From NCBI GenBank assembly GCA_964406575.1, contig CAYOSH010000006.1, positions 90,019 to 154,018 of the forward strand: a DNA stretch of 64,000 bases, in the 5' to 3' direction. Below the pieces are notes generated by a model, which saw only the letters and a list, made by a program, of their open reading frames with translations, searched no databases and had not been told where the DNA came from. The first letter of the stretch is position 1. Every line of letters starts with the position of its first letter. This DNA comes from WTAW01 sp964406575 (GTDB taxonomy: Bacteria > Acidobacteriota > Aminicenantia > Aminicenantales > Aminicenantaceae). The position numbers and the translations under genes are program-made. This document shows, one piece after another, positions 7,871 to 16,617 of this stretch.

Positions 7871-9112
7871 TTAGATAACGACCTCTGCGGGAATCTCTCT
7901 GAGGTTGAAGTTTGAAGCCATGCTCCTGCAGTATGCTCCAGCGCACAGCAGAGCGAGAAAGTCTCCCCTTTGGGGAACTGGCATCCAGATCTCTTTTCGA
8001 AACACATCTCCTGTTTCACACAGATTGCCTGGGACTGTCATTTTTTCCAACCTTTCGGCGCTGACACATCCGCAGTTGACGATGTGGTGCTGGGCCTGAG
8101 TGTAGATGGCCGGCCGGGGCACTGTGTTGAATGTTCCTCCGTTCACGCAGGCAAAAAGGTTTCCGTAGCTTCGTTTGACGTACTCCACTCTAAGGAGTAA
8201 CACTCCGGCATCTCCCACAAGAAATTTTCCTGGTTCGACCGCAATAGTCTTAGGTATGAGTCCGGACCGGTCTAATTTTTCTCCGATGTATTCGGCATAT
8301 TCGGTGATCGGGAAGGGCTCTTGATCCTCTGAGTACTGCGGCCCGAATCCCCCTCCGAAATCGAGAATTTCGAGGACAAAACCGTGATGTCTCAGCTCAA
8401 GCGCTTTCTGGACCATTTTATCGACAGCTGATCTAACGGCATCAAAATCATCCTTTATCCATCCTGAGCCCAGGTGCTGATGCAGCCCAAGGGGTGTGAA
8501 CCCAAACTCTGCGGCTTTCTTGAATGTTTGGATGGTCTGGCTCTCTTCGACTCCGAACTTTATGGGGGTGCCATCGAGTGCCTTTTCACCGGCCGTGACC
8601 GTTTTCGGGCAGAAGCCTCTTCCGGTCCCTGGATTCCACCTGATGAGCACTTCTATTTTTTTGTGTTTGTGGTGTCTCTCCTTAATCTCGCCCATGATTT
8701 CAAGCTGCTCTATGGCATCGATATTCACAACGACTCCATCCAAATCGAAAAGTATCTGGAGATCAGAAGCACTCACGCTCGTTCCCGTAAAAAGTATCCT
8801 TTCACCGGGGAAGCCAATTTTACGTGCTCGGAGCACCTCACCAGGGGAGACGGCATCGATCCAGACGTCTTCATCCTTGAGCGTTGTCAACAAATCAGGA
8901 TGGAAATTTGCTTTCATAGCATAATAAATTCTGGTCTCTGTAGGGACGGCCTTTTTGAAGATATTTTGCAAACGATGAAGATTGGCCAGCATTTGCTTTT
9001 TACTGTAAAGAAACAGGGGAGTCCCGAAGCTTTCAGCGATTTCTTTCGCTTCTCTCTGGCCGATGAAGAGCCTGTTGTCCTTGACCTCCAAAAACTCATT
9101 CTCCCACCACAT
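7871..9112 (-). CDS. lysA: Diaminopimelate decarboxylase-like PLP enzyme
   Basis: A fold-type III PLP decarboxylase of about 413 residues. The PLP-lysine segment is YYAMKANFHP near residue 60, the glycine-rich phosphate loop is FGGGFGPQ, and EPGKFLVG and a late CETGDVF block complete the LysA pattern. I chose ATG 9112 because AAGGAG lies about 9 nt upstream on the minus strand; in-frame starts to 9154 are possible. LysA makes L-lysine from meso-diaminopimelate. Relatives that act on ornithine or carboxynorspermidine share these motifs, so the substrate is likely but not certain. No other lysine genes are nearby. Confidence 0.8.
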   Translation of the reverse strand: MWWENEFLEVKDNRLFIGQREAKEIAESFGTPLFLYSKKQMLANLHRLQNIFKKAVPTETRIYYAMKANFHPDLLTTLKDEDVWIDAVSPGEVLRARKIGFPGERILFTGTSVSASDLQILFDLDGVVVNIDAIEQLEIMGEIKERHHKHKKIEVLIRWNPGTGRGFCPKTVTAGEKALDGTPIKFGVEESQTIQTFKKAAEFGFTPLGLHQHLGSGWIKDDFDAVRSAVDKMVQKALELRHHGFVLEILDFGGGFGPQYSEDQEPFPITEYAEYIGEKLDRSGLIPKTIAVEPGKFLVGDAGVLLLRVEYVKRSYGNLFACVNGGTFNTVPRPAIYTQAQHHIVNCGCVSAERLEKMTVPGNLCETGDVFRKEIWMPVPQRGDFLALLCAGAYCRSMASNFNLREIPAEVVI

Positions 9113-9186
9113 CCTTCGCATCTCCTTATTTGGGCTTAGGGTCTTAATTGTCATATGAAATACGATTTTTCTGTCTCAGATGGACC

Positions 9187-10083
9187 TCATTCATCCGAAA
9201 AAAGGTCCAGCTGACCTTTCTTTATCTCGTCAATGAGCTGCTTGAGCACTGGGAATTCTTTGAGGAGGGTGTCAGGGATTTCCAACTTTTCACCTGTGAG
9301 CATGTTCCTGATCTGAAGGGCGTTGGCCATTGCCTGGCCACGATAGTGGTTGTTTGTGATCACGAAGACTTTCTCGCTCTTCTTGCCCAAATTTTTTATT
9401 CGCTCCACCCAGTCTTCCAGTTCACCTTTGGAATAAAGATAATTGTACCTTGCATCTCGACCAGCACCCTCTCTGAACCAATCCTTATAATTGCGGCCAT
9501 GGAGCCTCACATAGGAAAACTCAGGAACCGTGACGATTGAGCTGGGCTCGATCGAGTTGTTGATGAGTGGCTGGTCGATGTTGACAAAACAGACTTTGTG
9601 TTCTGTGAGAACTGCGAAAAATCGTTCGTCCACCCACGAGCCATGCCTGACTTCGAGAGCTAATGGGTATTTAGAAAACGATTGGAAGAGGCTAGTGAGG
9701 TAATTCATGTTGGAAACGGTATTGGCGAAAGACCATGGGAATTGAAGAAGTATTGCCGCCAATCGTCCACTCGAAACAAGAGGTTCGATCCCCAGCTTGA
9801 ACTCATCCACATCCTTTTGGGAAAAATCTTTTCGGTTGTGTGTAAAGACTTGGTGGAGTTTGACTGCAAAAAGAAAGCCGGGAAATCCTTCGACTTTCTT
9901 GACCCAGGACAGAGAGATACGCATGACGGGGGGCCTGTAGAATGTGCTGTTGATTTCCACGATGTTGATGTATTGTCCAAGAAAATACAGGGCGTGAAAA
10001 CCCGCGCCTTTTTTCGCAGGATAGACGACACCCTCCCAATCTTTGTAGCTCCAGCCTGCAGTTCCGATGTAATATCTTGACAT
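9187..10083 (-). CDS. DUF72 domain protein
   Basis: A 298-residue DUF72 (YecE-like) TIM-barrel protein. The N-terminal YIGTAGWSYKDWEGVVYP and the EINSTFYRPP block are characteristic, and FVNIDQPL and YVRLHGRN follow. The biochemical function of this widespread family is not established. It precedes the LysA-like gene on the same strand with a gap of about 75 bp, so co-transcription is possible. Confidence 0.88.
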   Translation of the reverse strand: MSRYYIGTAGWSYKDWEGVVYPAKKGAGFHALYFLGQYINIVEINSTFYRPPVMRISLSWVKKVEGFPGFLFAVKLHQVFTHNRKDFSQKDVDEFKLGIEPLVSSGRLAAILLQFPWSFANTVSNMNYLTSLFQSFSKYPLALEVRHGSWVDERFFAVLTEHKVCFVNIDQPLINNSIEPSSIVTVPEFSYVRLHGRNYKDWFREGAGRDARYNYLYSKGELEDWVERIKNLGKKSEKVFVITNNHYRGQAMANALQIRNMLTGEKLEIPDTLLKEFPVLKQLIDEIKKGQLDLFSDE

Positions 10084-10154
10084 GCCAACATCATTTTAAA
10101 AGAATCACAGAGAATTGCCAACCCTGAACTACTGTCCGCCGCTCTGCGCACAGG

Positions 10155-10321
10155 AAGCATCCTTATTTCCACGATGCTCTCAAGTCAAATGATAATAGCA
10201 GGAGCTCGCCACAGTCCATATTCGTCGAAGACCCCCCCCCACCCGCCACCATCCGACTCATAAGGACAGTGACTCGCTCTTTTTTACGTCCAATGCCCTT
10301 ATCATGGAAATAAGGTTGCTT
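10155..10321. repeat. MITE-like repeat, family 1, copy A
   Basis: A 167-bp non-coding element begins AAGCATCCTTATTTCC and ends GGAAATAAGGTTGCTT, a terminal inverted repeat with one mismatch. Its interior (GCTCTCAAGTCAAATGATAA, then CCACCATCCGACTCATAAGG) recurs at 33493-33654 in reverse and at 50976-51141. It fills most of the 304-bp gap between the DUF72 gene and the substrate-binding lipoprotein gene. It has no ORF and looks like a small non-autonomous mobile element or an extragenic palindromic repeat. Confidence 0.85.
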
Positions 10322-10339
10322 ACCTGCGCACATTGCCAC

Positions 10340-10369
10340 TTGAATTTTTATGACTATCGTGTTTAAGAT
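10340..10369 (+). promoter_or_regulatory. Candidate sigma-70 promoter
   Basis: TTGAAT at 10340-10345 and TAAGAT at 10364-10369 are separated by 18 bp. They lie about 18 nt before the ATG of the substrate-binding lipoprotein gene and just outside repeat copy A. Judged by eye only. Confidence 0.35.
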
Positions 10370-10387
10370 ATAGCAAAGATACAGCCA

Positions 10388-11380
10388 ATGAAAAAGACGT
10401 TTGTGCTTCTCCTTGCTCTCTCACTCTTACTCTTAAGCTGTCAAAAAGAGATTCCGACTGTTTACACGATCGGTATTTTTCAAGTCAATGATGCACAGAC
10501 CTTGAATATGACCCGCGAAGCTTTTATCCAAGCACTCAGCGATAACGGCTTTCGGGATGGGGACAATATTAAGCTTATCGTGAAGAATGCCATGGGTGAT
10601 ATACCCGAAGTCCAGAGAATTGCTCAAGAATTTGTCACAGAAAGAGTTGACATGATCGTTGCCTTATCCACCCCCTGCTTCCAGGCGGCAATGCACGCCA
10701 CACGCGAAATTCCCATCGTATTTTCTTCAGTGGCGAATCCTTATCTCGCTGGCGCTCGCACCTCTGTTGATGATCGTGTGCCCAATGTGGCCGGTGTTTC
10801 CTCAAGAGGTCCGATCAAAGAAAGCTTGACATTTATCAGAGAAGTCATGCCTGAGGCCGTCCGGATCGGCACCCTCTGGACTCCGTCAGAGCTCAACTCT
10901 GAATACTACCTTGAGCTCGCCAGAGAAAGTGCCGCTATTTTGGGTTTTGAGATTATCGCTGTTCCTGTCACAAACGCAAGTGAGGTGCTGTTGTCCACTC
11001 AGGTCCTGATCAATAAAAATATAGACGCCATCTACCAGATATCCGACAACACCATAAATGCGGCTTTTGAAGCTGTTGGAGAAGTGGCGTCCGAGAATGG
11101 AATCCCCCTTTTTGGCGGACAGCCCTATTCTACGCGCCTTGGTGCGTGTGCGGCGTTGGGATGGGATTTTTCTGATATGGGATACAAAGCTGGAAAGATC
11201 GCCATTCGTGTCATAAATGGGGAGGCTCCTGCTCAGATTCCCTTCCTTTACATGAGCGAAGTCAAACTCAACCTCAACCTTAAGGCTGCCCAAAAGCAGG
11301 GCATACAATTTTCCGAAGAGATTTTAGAAAGAGCTGATGAAATCATTCCTCTAGAAGAGGGATCTCCGGAACGTCCTTAG
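10388..11380 (+). CDS. ABC transporter substrate-binding lipoprotein (TrpX/DUF534-like)
   Basis: A 330-residue exported binding protein. The hydrophobic leader ends in a lipobox LLSC with the lipidated Cys at residue 17. The mature part has the periplasmic-binding type 1 fold of the ABC_sub_bind (TrpX-like) family: YTIGIFQVNDA, then TPCFQAAMHATREIPIVFSS, then GTLWTPSE. Such proteins bind amino acids or aromatic compounds at the outer face of the inner membrane. No permease or ATPase gene lies nearby, so it is an orphan binding subunit here. It ends 129 bp before the EIIA-like gene. Confidence 0.85.
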   Translation: MKKTFVLLLALSLLLLSCQKEIPTVYTIGIFQVNDAQTLNMTREAFIQALSDNGFRDGDNIKLIVKNAMGDIPEVQRIAQEFVTERVDMIVALSTPCFQAAMHATREIPIVFSSVANPYLAGARTSVDDRVPNVAGVSSRGPIKESLTFIREVMPEAVRIGTLWTPSELNSEYYLELARESAAILGFEIIAVPVTNASEVLLSTQVLINKNIDAIYQISDNTINAAFEAVGEVASENGIPLFGGQPYSTRLGACAALGWDFSDMGYKAGKIAIRVINGEAPAQIPFLYMSEVKLNLNLKAAQKQGIQFSEEILERADEIIPLEEGSPERP

Positions 11381-11509
11381 TTTTATGAATAGATTCCTGA
11401 ATGTTGCCATCCTCCGGTGTCTTCTCGCAAGGAAAGTATCAAGGCTGTAGCATAAGGGATTCTTGATGAGGCGTATGATGCTCTCAATTTTGATAGAAAG
11501 AAGGGCACT

Positions 11510-11974
11510 ATGAATATATGCGGATATCTGGACGAAAGCCATATTTTTCTCGATATTGAGCCGGGCGAAAAAAAAGGCGTTCTTAAAACGTTCATTTCAA
11601 GAATGAAGGAAGCAAGTCTCATTGGGGATGAAAAAAAAATCTTGGGGAAACTGTTGGAGAGAGAAACTTTGTGCAGCACAGGACTGGAAAAAGGCATAGC
11701 CGTCCCCCATACACTGACAGATCAGGTAGAAGAGCCCCTCCTTGCTCTCGCTCTGGTTAAAAAAGGGATGCAGTATGGATCTGTCGACCAGATGCCCACT
11801 TATGTGCTTCTCTTGATCTTAGGCAATACAAAAAATCCAGGCATTCAGCTCAAGATCCTTGCCCACATATGCCGATTGGTTAAAGAAACGGATGTGGTCG
11901 AAAGAATCAGAAAAGCCAAGACCCCCAGTGATATCTGTCGGATCCTTAAAGAGGAAGAAGGAAAGATCGGATGA
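11510..11974 (+). CDS. PTS EIIA (type 2, fructose/Ntr-like) domain protein
   Basis: A single-domain protein of 154 residues. The phosphorylatable histidine is His67 in GIAVPHT, matching GIAxPH of PtsN/EIIA-Fru. No EIIB or EIIC sequences are present. A stand-alone EIIA usually regulates transport by its phosphorylation state; PtsN in E. coli acts on K+ uptake. The stop overlaps the start of the PII-like gene (ATGA), and two antiporter genes follow. Regulation of ion transport is therefore the most economical reading, by inference from context. Confidence 0.82.
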   Translation: MNICGYLDESHIFLDIEPGEKKGVLKTFISRMKEASLIGDEKKILGKLLERETLCSTGLEKGIAVPHTLTDQVEEPLLALALVKKGMQYGSVDQMPTYVLLLILGNTKNPGIQLKILAHICRLVKETDVVERIRKAKTPSDICRILKEEEGKIG

Positions 11975-12306
11975 AGCTCCTCATTTTGATTCTGAATAAA
12001 GTGGAAAAACTGGAAGAAGTCCTTGAGGGATTTATCGAGATTGGCGTCTCTGGTGCCACAGTGATCGACAGCATTGGAATGGGACACATTATCAGCGAAG
12101 AAGTCCCCATCTTTGCGGGTTTGCGTTTTATGTTTATGGGTGCCAAACCGCACAATAAGACGATCTTATCGGTGATAAAAGAGGAGAAGGAAGAGCCTGT
12201 GGTCCGGCTTCTCGAAAAGATCTTGGGTGATCTGAATAAGCCGGGTACGGGTATTCTGTTTATGATCCCCATAGACCGTGTCGTGGGCTTGAAGCCAGAA
12301 ATCTGA
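11971..12306 (+). CDS. PII-like nitrogen-regulatory-fold protein
   Basis: A 111-residue protein resembling the PII superfamily. It opens with MKLLILILNKVEKLEEVLE and has a GVSGATVIDSIGMGH second strand, as in PII (beta1-alpha1-beta2). No uridylylation Tyr or classic T-loop sequence is visible, so it is a divergent PII-like signalling protein rather than GlnB/GlnK. It overlaps the EIIA gene by 4 bp and the antiporter starts 4 nt after its stop. PII-like proteins often bind membrane transporters and gate them by nucleotide state. That role is inferred. Confidence 0.65.
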   Translation: MKLLILILNKVEKLEEVLEGFIEIGVSGATVIDSIGMGHIISEEVPIFAGLRFMFMGAKPHNKTILSVIKEEKEEPVVRLLEKILGDLNKPGTGILFMIPIDRVVGLKPEI

Positions 12307-12310
12307 ATTT

Positions 12311-13522
12311 ATGAAAGCCATATATGCCTTTGGCCTCCTCATCCTGTTGGCTTTCCTTGGCTCTCGGCTCATAGTCCGTCGAAAGACGCTGTCTCCGCTC
12401 CATTTCATTTTCCTCTCCGGCCTCCTTTATATCTTCCTGGGTCTCTATTTAGGAAAACATGGGCTTAATATATTGAGCCCTCAAGTGTTGGATGCTCTGA
12501 CTCCTTTGATCAGCCTTGGCTTGGGTTGGATTGGATTTTTGTTCGGGTTTCAATTCGAAGCCAAATATTTGCGCCGGTTTTCCAAAAAATCTTTTGCGCT
12601 ATCGCTCCTCCAATCCACGTTCGTGTTTTTTTTAGTCTTTGCCGTTCTTTTTATTGTCGTTCGGAAGCTGTATCCCGGTCAGCCTCATCATCTCCTCTAT
12701 GGCATGGCCTTATCCTTTGGCCTGCTCGCGACTGTGAATTCACCGACTCTTTTAAACGCGGCTTCATTTGCCTTGCCCAGCAGAGGGGAGTATAGCTATT
12801 TGGCTCGGTTCTTGACCAGCGTGAGCGGATTCTGGGGAATTATGGGGCTGGCTGTCCTATTCTCTTTTTGGCATTTCCCTTTTTTTGATTCACAGATAAT
12901 ATTAGTGGGATCTGTTCTCCTTTTGGTCTCCACAGTAGTGCCCATCATGCTCGGATATCTCTTTTATCTATCGACCAAAAAAAAGACTCCTGAGCAAGAT
13001 GTCCTTGTCTATCTTTTGGGATTTGTATTCTTTGTATCCGGTGCCGCATTTTACTTCAACATGTCTCCGCTCTATGTGTCTATGGTTATGGGAATCACGT
13101 TTTCAAACCTCACTCGGATTCATGAGAAACTCTATCCACTTCTCCTTGCTGCGGAAAAGCCGCTTTATATTGTTTTCCTTATTCTCATCGGAGCCCTGTG
13201 GGAATTTAAATTCGACTTGACCATTGCTCTTTTGATTCTTGCTTTCCTAGGTTCTAGAGCTCTTGGTTACGTATCGCCCCTGACTTCTTTTCGGTTTTTA
13301 CTCAGATTTCCCTTCCCGCTCCCGCTTCTTTTTGGATTCTCTTTTCTCTCGTTCGGAGGGATCGGTGTGGCCTTTGCTGTGAGTTTAAAATTAACCTACC
13401 AAACAGATCTGATGGAGATATTTTTATCCATTGCCTTGATATCCATCATTGTCAGTGATTTTTTTAGTCCTTGGCTCTTAAAGGTCTCTCTTGTGAAACT
13501 GGAGTCCGAGGAGCGATCATGA
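12311..13522 (+). CDS. Cation:proton antiporter-like protein (first of a pair)
   Basis: A 403-residue polytopic protein with about 11-12 hydrophobic segments and a CPA/Na+-H+ exchanger fold. A discontinuous-helix motif ATVNSPTLLNAASF lies near residues 139-152. In the next conserved stretch it reads SVSGFWGIMG, whereas the downstream paralog reads AVVKDFIVIV, so the acidic residue expected in the ion path seems absent here. No C-terminal RCK/TrkA domain is present. It overlaps the next antiporter gene by 4 bp (ATGA). It may be a regulatory or dimer partner of that protein, by inference. Confidence 0.75.
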   Translation: MKAIYAFGLLILLAFLGSRLIVRRKTLSPLHFIFLSGLLYIFLGLYLGKHGLNILSPQVLDALTPLISLGLGWIGFLFGFQFEAKYLRRFSKKSFALSLLQSTFVFFLVFAVLFIVVRKLYPGQPHHLLYGMALSFGLLATVNSPTLLNAASFALPSRGEYSYLARFLTSVSGFWGIMGLAVLFSFWHFPFFDSQIILVGSVLLLVSTVVPIMLGYLFYLSTKKKTPEQDVLVYLLGFVFFVSGAAFYFNMSPLYVSMVMGITFSNLTRIHEKLYPLLLAAEKPLYIVFLILIGALWEFKFDLTIALLILAFLGSRALGYVSPLTSFRFLLRFPFPLPLLFGFSFLSFGGIGVAFAVSLKLTYQTDLMEIFLSIALISIIVSDFFSPWLLKVSLVKLESEERS

Positions 13523-14811
13523 TTACCCTGGTTGTGATCTTTCTTTTGATGCTCCTCTTGAAGACGTCCGCTTTTTTCCCCTTCGCCAATCCCGAGAAAG
13601 GCACCTCTTTTGCCCTCGGATTTATCCTTATTTTTGCGTTTCTTTTTGGAAAACGGATAAACCGGATCAAACTTCCTCAGATTACCGGCTTTATCCTCGC
13701 CGGTATTCTGTGTGGACCCTTTATTCTCAAATTTTTAAGTGCGGACCAGGTGAGTGATCTGCAGCTCTTCGACGGTCTGGCATTGAGCTTGATCGCATTA
13801 ACGGCAGGCGGAGAGATGGCGTTTGGCCGCTTGAAAGCACAGATTAGATCGATATCGGCACTCGTCATATTTCAAACACTCATTATCATTCCGGGATTTC
13901 TAGTCTTCGGATTTCTCGGGCGCAAATTTTTTCCTTTCTTTTCGGATCTAACCATTGTTCAGACTGCTGCGGTCTCCTTACTGCTGGGGACTCTGGCAAC
14001 CGCTACATCTCCGGCCACGACCATCGCCATCATCACCGAAACGAAATCGAAAGGGAAATACACAGATCTTGTACTCAGCGTAGCCGTGGTCAAAGATTTT
14101 ATCGTGATCGTCCTTTTTGCTCTCTTTATATCACTATCAAAACCTGTTTTTTCCCCTGATCAGGGTTTTGATGCCAGGTTTTTCTTTCAAATTTTGAGAG
14201 AAGTTGGAGGGTCGGTCCTCCTGGGGATTGTGGTTGGAGGCGGTATCATACTCTATCTCAGGTACATCCGGAGAGAGATGACTGTTTTTGTTCTTAGCGT
14301 CGCTTTTTTCACTTATCAAATCTCTCACAGTTACGGCTATCATCCATTACTCATATGTCTTGTGGCAGGATTTATTGTGGAAAATTTCTCTCCTCACGGA
14401 GATAGATTTATCCAAGCTATTGGTAAGACGTCTCTTCCCGTTTATGTTGTGTTTTTCGCCATATCAGGGGCATCGCTCGATCTTGATGCCTTGAGGAGCA
14501 GCTGGGTCCTGGCGCTCATCTGTGTATTTTGGAGAACAGTTCTGAAATTTTTTGGAACTTACGCGGGAGCTTCCCTCGCCAAAGAGGAGCGGGGAGTGAG
14601 ACTATACAGTTGGGCTGGATTCATTTCTCAAGCCGGGGTATCCCTGGGGCTCGCGATTCTTGTAGAAAAAACCTTTCCAGAATGGCAGGGGGTGTTTTTA
14701 TCCCTCGTGCTTGCCATTATCGCTATCAATCAGATCATAGGGCCGGTTTTGCTTCAGAAGCTCCTCATCAGAGTCCAGGAAGTGGGGAAAAAACAGCTCA
14801 GTCTTTACTAG
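13519..14811 (+). CDS. Cation:proton antiporter (CPA family, second of a pair)
   Basis: A 430-residue transporter with about 12 hydrophobic segments. I start it at ATG 13519, which overlaps the previous stop (ATGA), rather than at the in-frame codon at 13471. The motif ATATSPATTIAIITETKSKG and the following VVKDF lie where CPA1/CPA2 exchangers carry the ion-binding Asp region. It ends without an RCK domain, so gating must come from elsewhere, and the EIIA and PII-like proteins of the same operon are candidates. Its stop overlaps the convergent thiD stop. The transported ion (Na+ or K+) is not predictable by eye. Confidence 0.82.
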   Translation: MITLVVIFLLMLLLKTSAFFPFANPEKGTSFALGFILIFAFLFGKRINRIKLPQITGFILAGILCGPFILKFLSADQVSDLQLFDGLALSLIALTAGGEMAFGRLKAQIRSISALVIFQTLIIIPGFLVFGFLGRKFFPFFSDLTIVQTAAVSLLLGTLATATSPATTIAIITETKSKGKYTDLVLSVAVVKDFIVIVLFALFISLSKPVFSPDQGFDARFFFQILREVGGSVLLGIVVGGGIILYLRYIRREMTVFVLSVAFFTYQISHSYGYHPLLICLVAGFIVENFSPHGDRFIQAIGKTSLPVYVVFFAISGASLDLDALRSSWVLALICVFWRTVLKFFGTYAGASLAKEERGVRLYSWAGFISQAGVSLGLAILVEKTFPEWQGVFLSLVLAIIAINQIIGPVLLQKLLIRVQEVGKKQLSLY

Positions 14812-15602
14812 CTGAATTGGAAAATGTGTTGTCCGTGGCCAACGGGGATGGCATTCTTTATGGCCTGACTCGTGAGCTGGATTCCTAAGGCGCAGGCGTA
14901 TTTGATGGAATGTCCCTGCACGAGGTAACCCAGAATGCTGGAAGAGAGTAAGCAGCCTGTTCCATGGACGCTTTTTTGGATTTTTTCTTTCTTGTACAGA
15001 AAGTGACGTTTCCCATCGAATAGAACATCAACAGGGGACTCTTTGAGATGACCTCCTTTGACCAGGCAGGGAGTTTTGCATATGTGGAAGATCCTTTCGG
15101 CTGCTTTTTTCATGTCGCCGATGTTATGGATATCCATGCCTGAAAGCACGGTCGCTTCATAGATGTTCGGTGTAAGGAGAGAGGCCTTTGAACCGACCAT
15201 TTCTGTGTATACGGAAATATCTTCCTTTTCGAGGATGGAGAAACCTGAACTGGATTTTATTATGGGATCCACAACGATGGGTATTTCGGGATATTCAGAA
15301 AGAATCTGAGCGACTTCAGGGATATTGTGACGGCATCCCAGCATTCCCACTTTGATTCCGGAAATTGTGATATCATCACAAAGAGCCTGATACTGTTCGA
15401 GGAGAAAATCAGGGGGAGGACAAAATTTATTTCTGACCTCATTTGTATTCTGTGCTGTCAGGGCTGTGACGATGCCGGTGCCGTGAAAGCCTAAGTCCAT
15501 GAACGTTTGAATGTCGAGAAAAATGCCTGCTCCAGCTGTGGGGTCATACCCGGCGATGGATAACAGCACTTTTTTCTTTTTCATTGACGTCTCGAGTGTC
15601 AA
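14808..15602 (-). CDS. thiD: Hydroxymethylpyrimidine/phosphomethylpyrimidine kinase
   Basis: A ribokinase-fold enzyme of thiamine biosynthesis that phosphorylates HMP and HMP-P. The N-terminal LSIAGYDPTAGAGIFLDI block and the VHGTGCLLSSSI anion-hole motif near residue 225 are diagnostic, and VDPIIKSSSG lies mid-protein. Met7 (codon at 15584) is an alternative start that fits the family better than the first Met. It stands alone with no thiC, thiE or thiM nearby. It is convergent with the antiporter operon, and the two stop codons overlap. Confidence 0.9.
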   Translation of the reverse strand: MTLETSMKKKKVLLSIAGYDPTAGAGIFLDIQTFMDLGFHGTGIVTALTAQNTNEVRNKFCPPPDFLLEQYQALCDDITISGIKVGMLGCRHNIPEVAQILSEYPEIPIVVDPIIKSSSGFSILEKEDISVYTEMVGSKASLLTPNIYEATVLSGMDIHNIGDMKKAAERIFHICKTPCLVKGGHLKESPVDVLFDGKRHFLYKKEKIQKSVHGTGCLLSSSILGYLVQGHSIKYACALGIQLTSQAIKNAIPVGHGQHIFQFS

Positions 15603-15783
15603 AACAAATCTCTTTACAATCGCCTAAAGTACTATTCTAAGCACTCATTCAGATTTGCGCAATGCTTTCTGTCGGTCGACCCAAAAACCATTTGCACTAA
15701 CGGGATGCGACACAGGCGAATCAAAGGTCGTTCCGTGATTTTACGTTTGAGGTCAGATGTGCTAAGATTACGGCGATCTGTGG

Positions 15784-16059
15784 ATGGAAATCCGGGCACA
15801 CATTTTAGTCTCAGGCCGCGTTCAGGGCGTATTCTTTCGAGACCATACCCAGAGATGGGCATCCTCCCTCAGTTTATCAGGCTGGGTGAGGAATGTGCTG
15901 GATGGTCGAGTGGAAGTTGTCGTTGAGGGTGATAAGGAAAAAATCGAGAAATTGATAGCCAAACTGAAGCTGGGTCCGCCGATGGCGGAGGTGATACATC
16001 TTGAAGTCAGTTGGGATGAGTATCAAGGAGAATTCACTGGTTTTCGAATCACATGGTGA
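15784..16059 (+). CDS. acyP: Acylphosphatase
   Basis: A 91-residue acylphosphatase hydrolysing acyl-phosphate bonds. The active-site loop SGRVQGVFFRDHTQ supplies the catalytic Arg, and SGWVRNVLDGRVEVVVEG contains the catalytic Asn. It has the full family length (about 90-95 residues). Confidence 0.93.
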   Translation: MEIRAHILVSGRVQGVFFRDHTQRWASSLSLSGWVRNVLDGRVEVVVEGDKEKIEKLIAKLKLGPPMAEVIHLEVSWDEYQGEFTGFRITW

Positions 16060-16133
16060 TCGTTAAGGGGTTCATATTTTTTAAATTCCACGATCTTGAG
16101 AATACGCACACGCTATGCCTCGAAGGGAACAGA

Positions 16134-16247
16134 ATGAACGAAAATTTTCAACAAGAGGCGATACGATTGACTAAATTTATGGAAGCTCTTGATCGCATAA
16201 AATCCAAATATGTTTGGCAGATAATAAAGATCGTCAGAAAAAATTAA
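16134..16247 (+). CDS. Possible 37-residue protein
   Basis: A short frame from ATG 16134 to 16247 has AAGGGA about 8 nt upstream and encodes a basic, helix-prone peptide (MNENFQQEAIRLTKFMEALD at its start). A longer in-frame start at 16053 overlaps the acylphosphatase stop by 7 bp. I recognise no family. It may be chance, as it lies in the 216-bp gap between acylphosphatase and cupin. Confidence 0.25.
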   Translation: MNENFQQEAIRLTKFMEALDRIKSKYVWQIIKIVRKN

Positions 16248-16275
16248 ATGAAAGAGATCGTTTCGGAGGGAAAGG

Positions 16276-16599
16276 ATGTATTTGATCAATAAAAAAGATC
16301 AACACAGGATTGAGGTCTTTGAGGGCGTGATCCGGCATACTCTTGCCTGTGGCAAAGATGTTTTAATGGCTCGGTTCGAATACAAACAGGGAGCGACTGT
16401 TCCTCTCCATAAACACTCCTATGAACAAGTGACGACAATCCTTGAAGGAGAGCAGAAAGTCATCATAGAGGGTGAGGATGGCACTGAGGAGCTTATCGTC
16501 AAAGCAGGCGATACTTACATTGTACCCGCCAATTTTTCCCATGAACAGATCACGATCAAAGAAGCTGTCACGATAGATGCATGGAGTTTGGCTCCATAA
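16276..16599 (+). CDS. Cupin-domain protein
   Basis: A single-domain cupin of 107 residues. Metal-binding motif 1 is PLHKHSYEQVTTILEGE (two His and a Glu), and motif 2 is PANFSHEQI with the third His. Small cupins bind metal and serve as isomerases, dioxygenases or sensors; which applies here is not evident. The start is preceded by GGAGGG. Confidence 0.88.
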   Translation: MYLINKKDQHRIEVFEGVIRHTLACGKDVLMARFEYKQGATVPLHKHSYEQVTTILEGEQKVIIEGEDGTEELIVKAGDTYIVPANFSHEQITIKEAVTIDAWSLAP

Positions 16600-16617
16600 T
16601 GATAGATGTCTCGAATG

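Noticed and set aside
8474..9139. 221-codon frame opposite the LysA-like gene
   Set aside because: It is the antisense of a clear PLP decarboxylase; no family features and no ribosome site.
16053..16247. 64-codon version of the small frame after acylphosphatase
   Set aside because: It overlaps the acylphosphatase stop and its first part has no coding character; only the shorter frame is listed, at low confidence.
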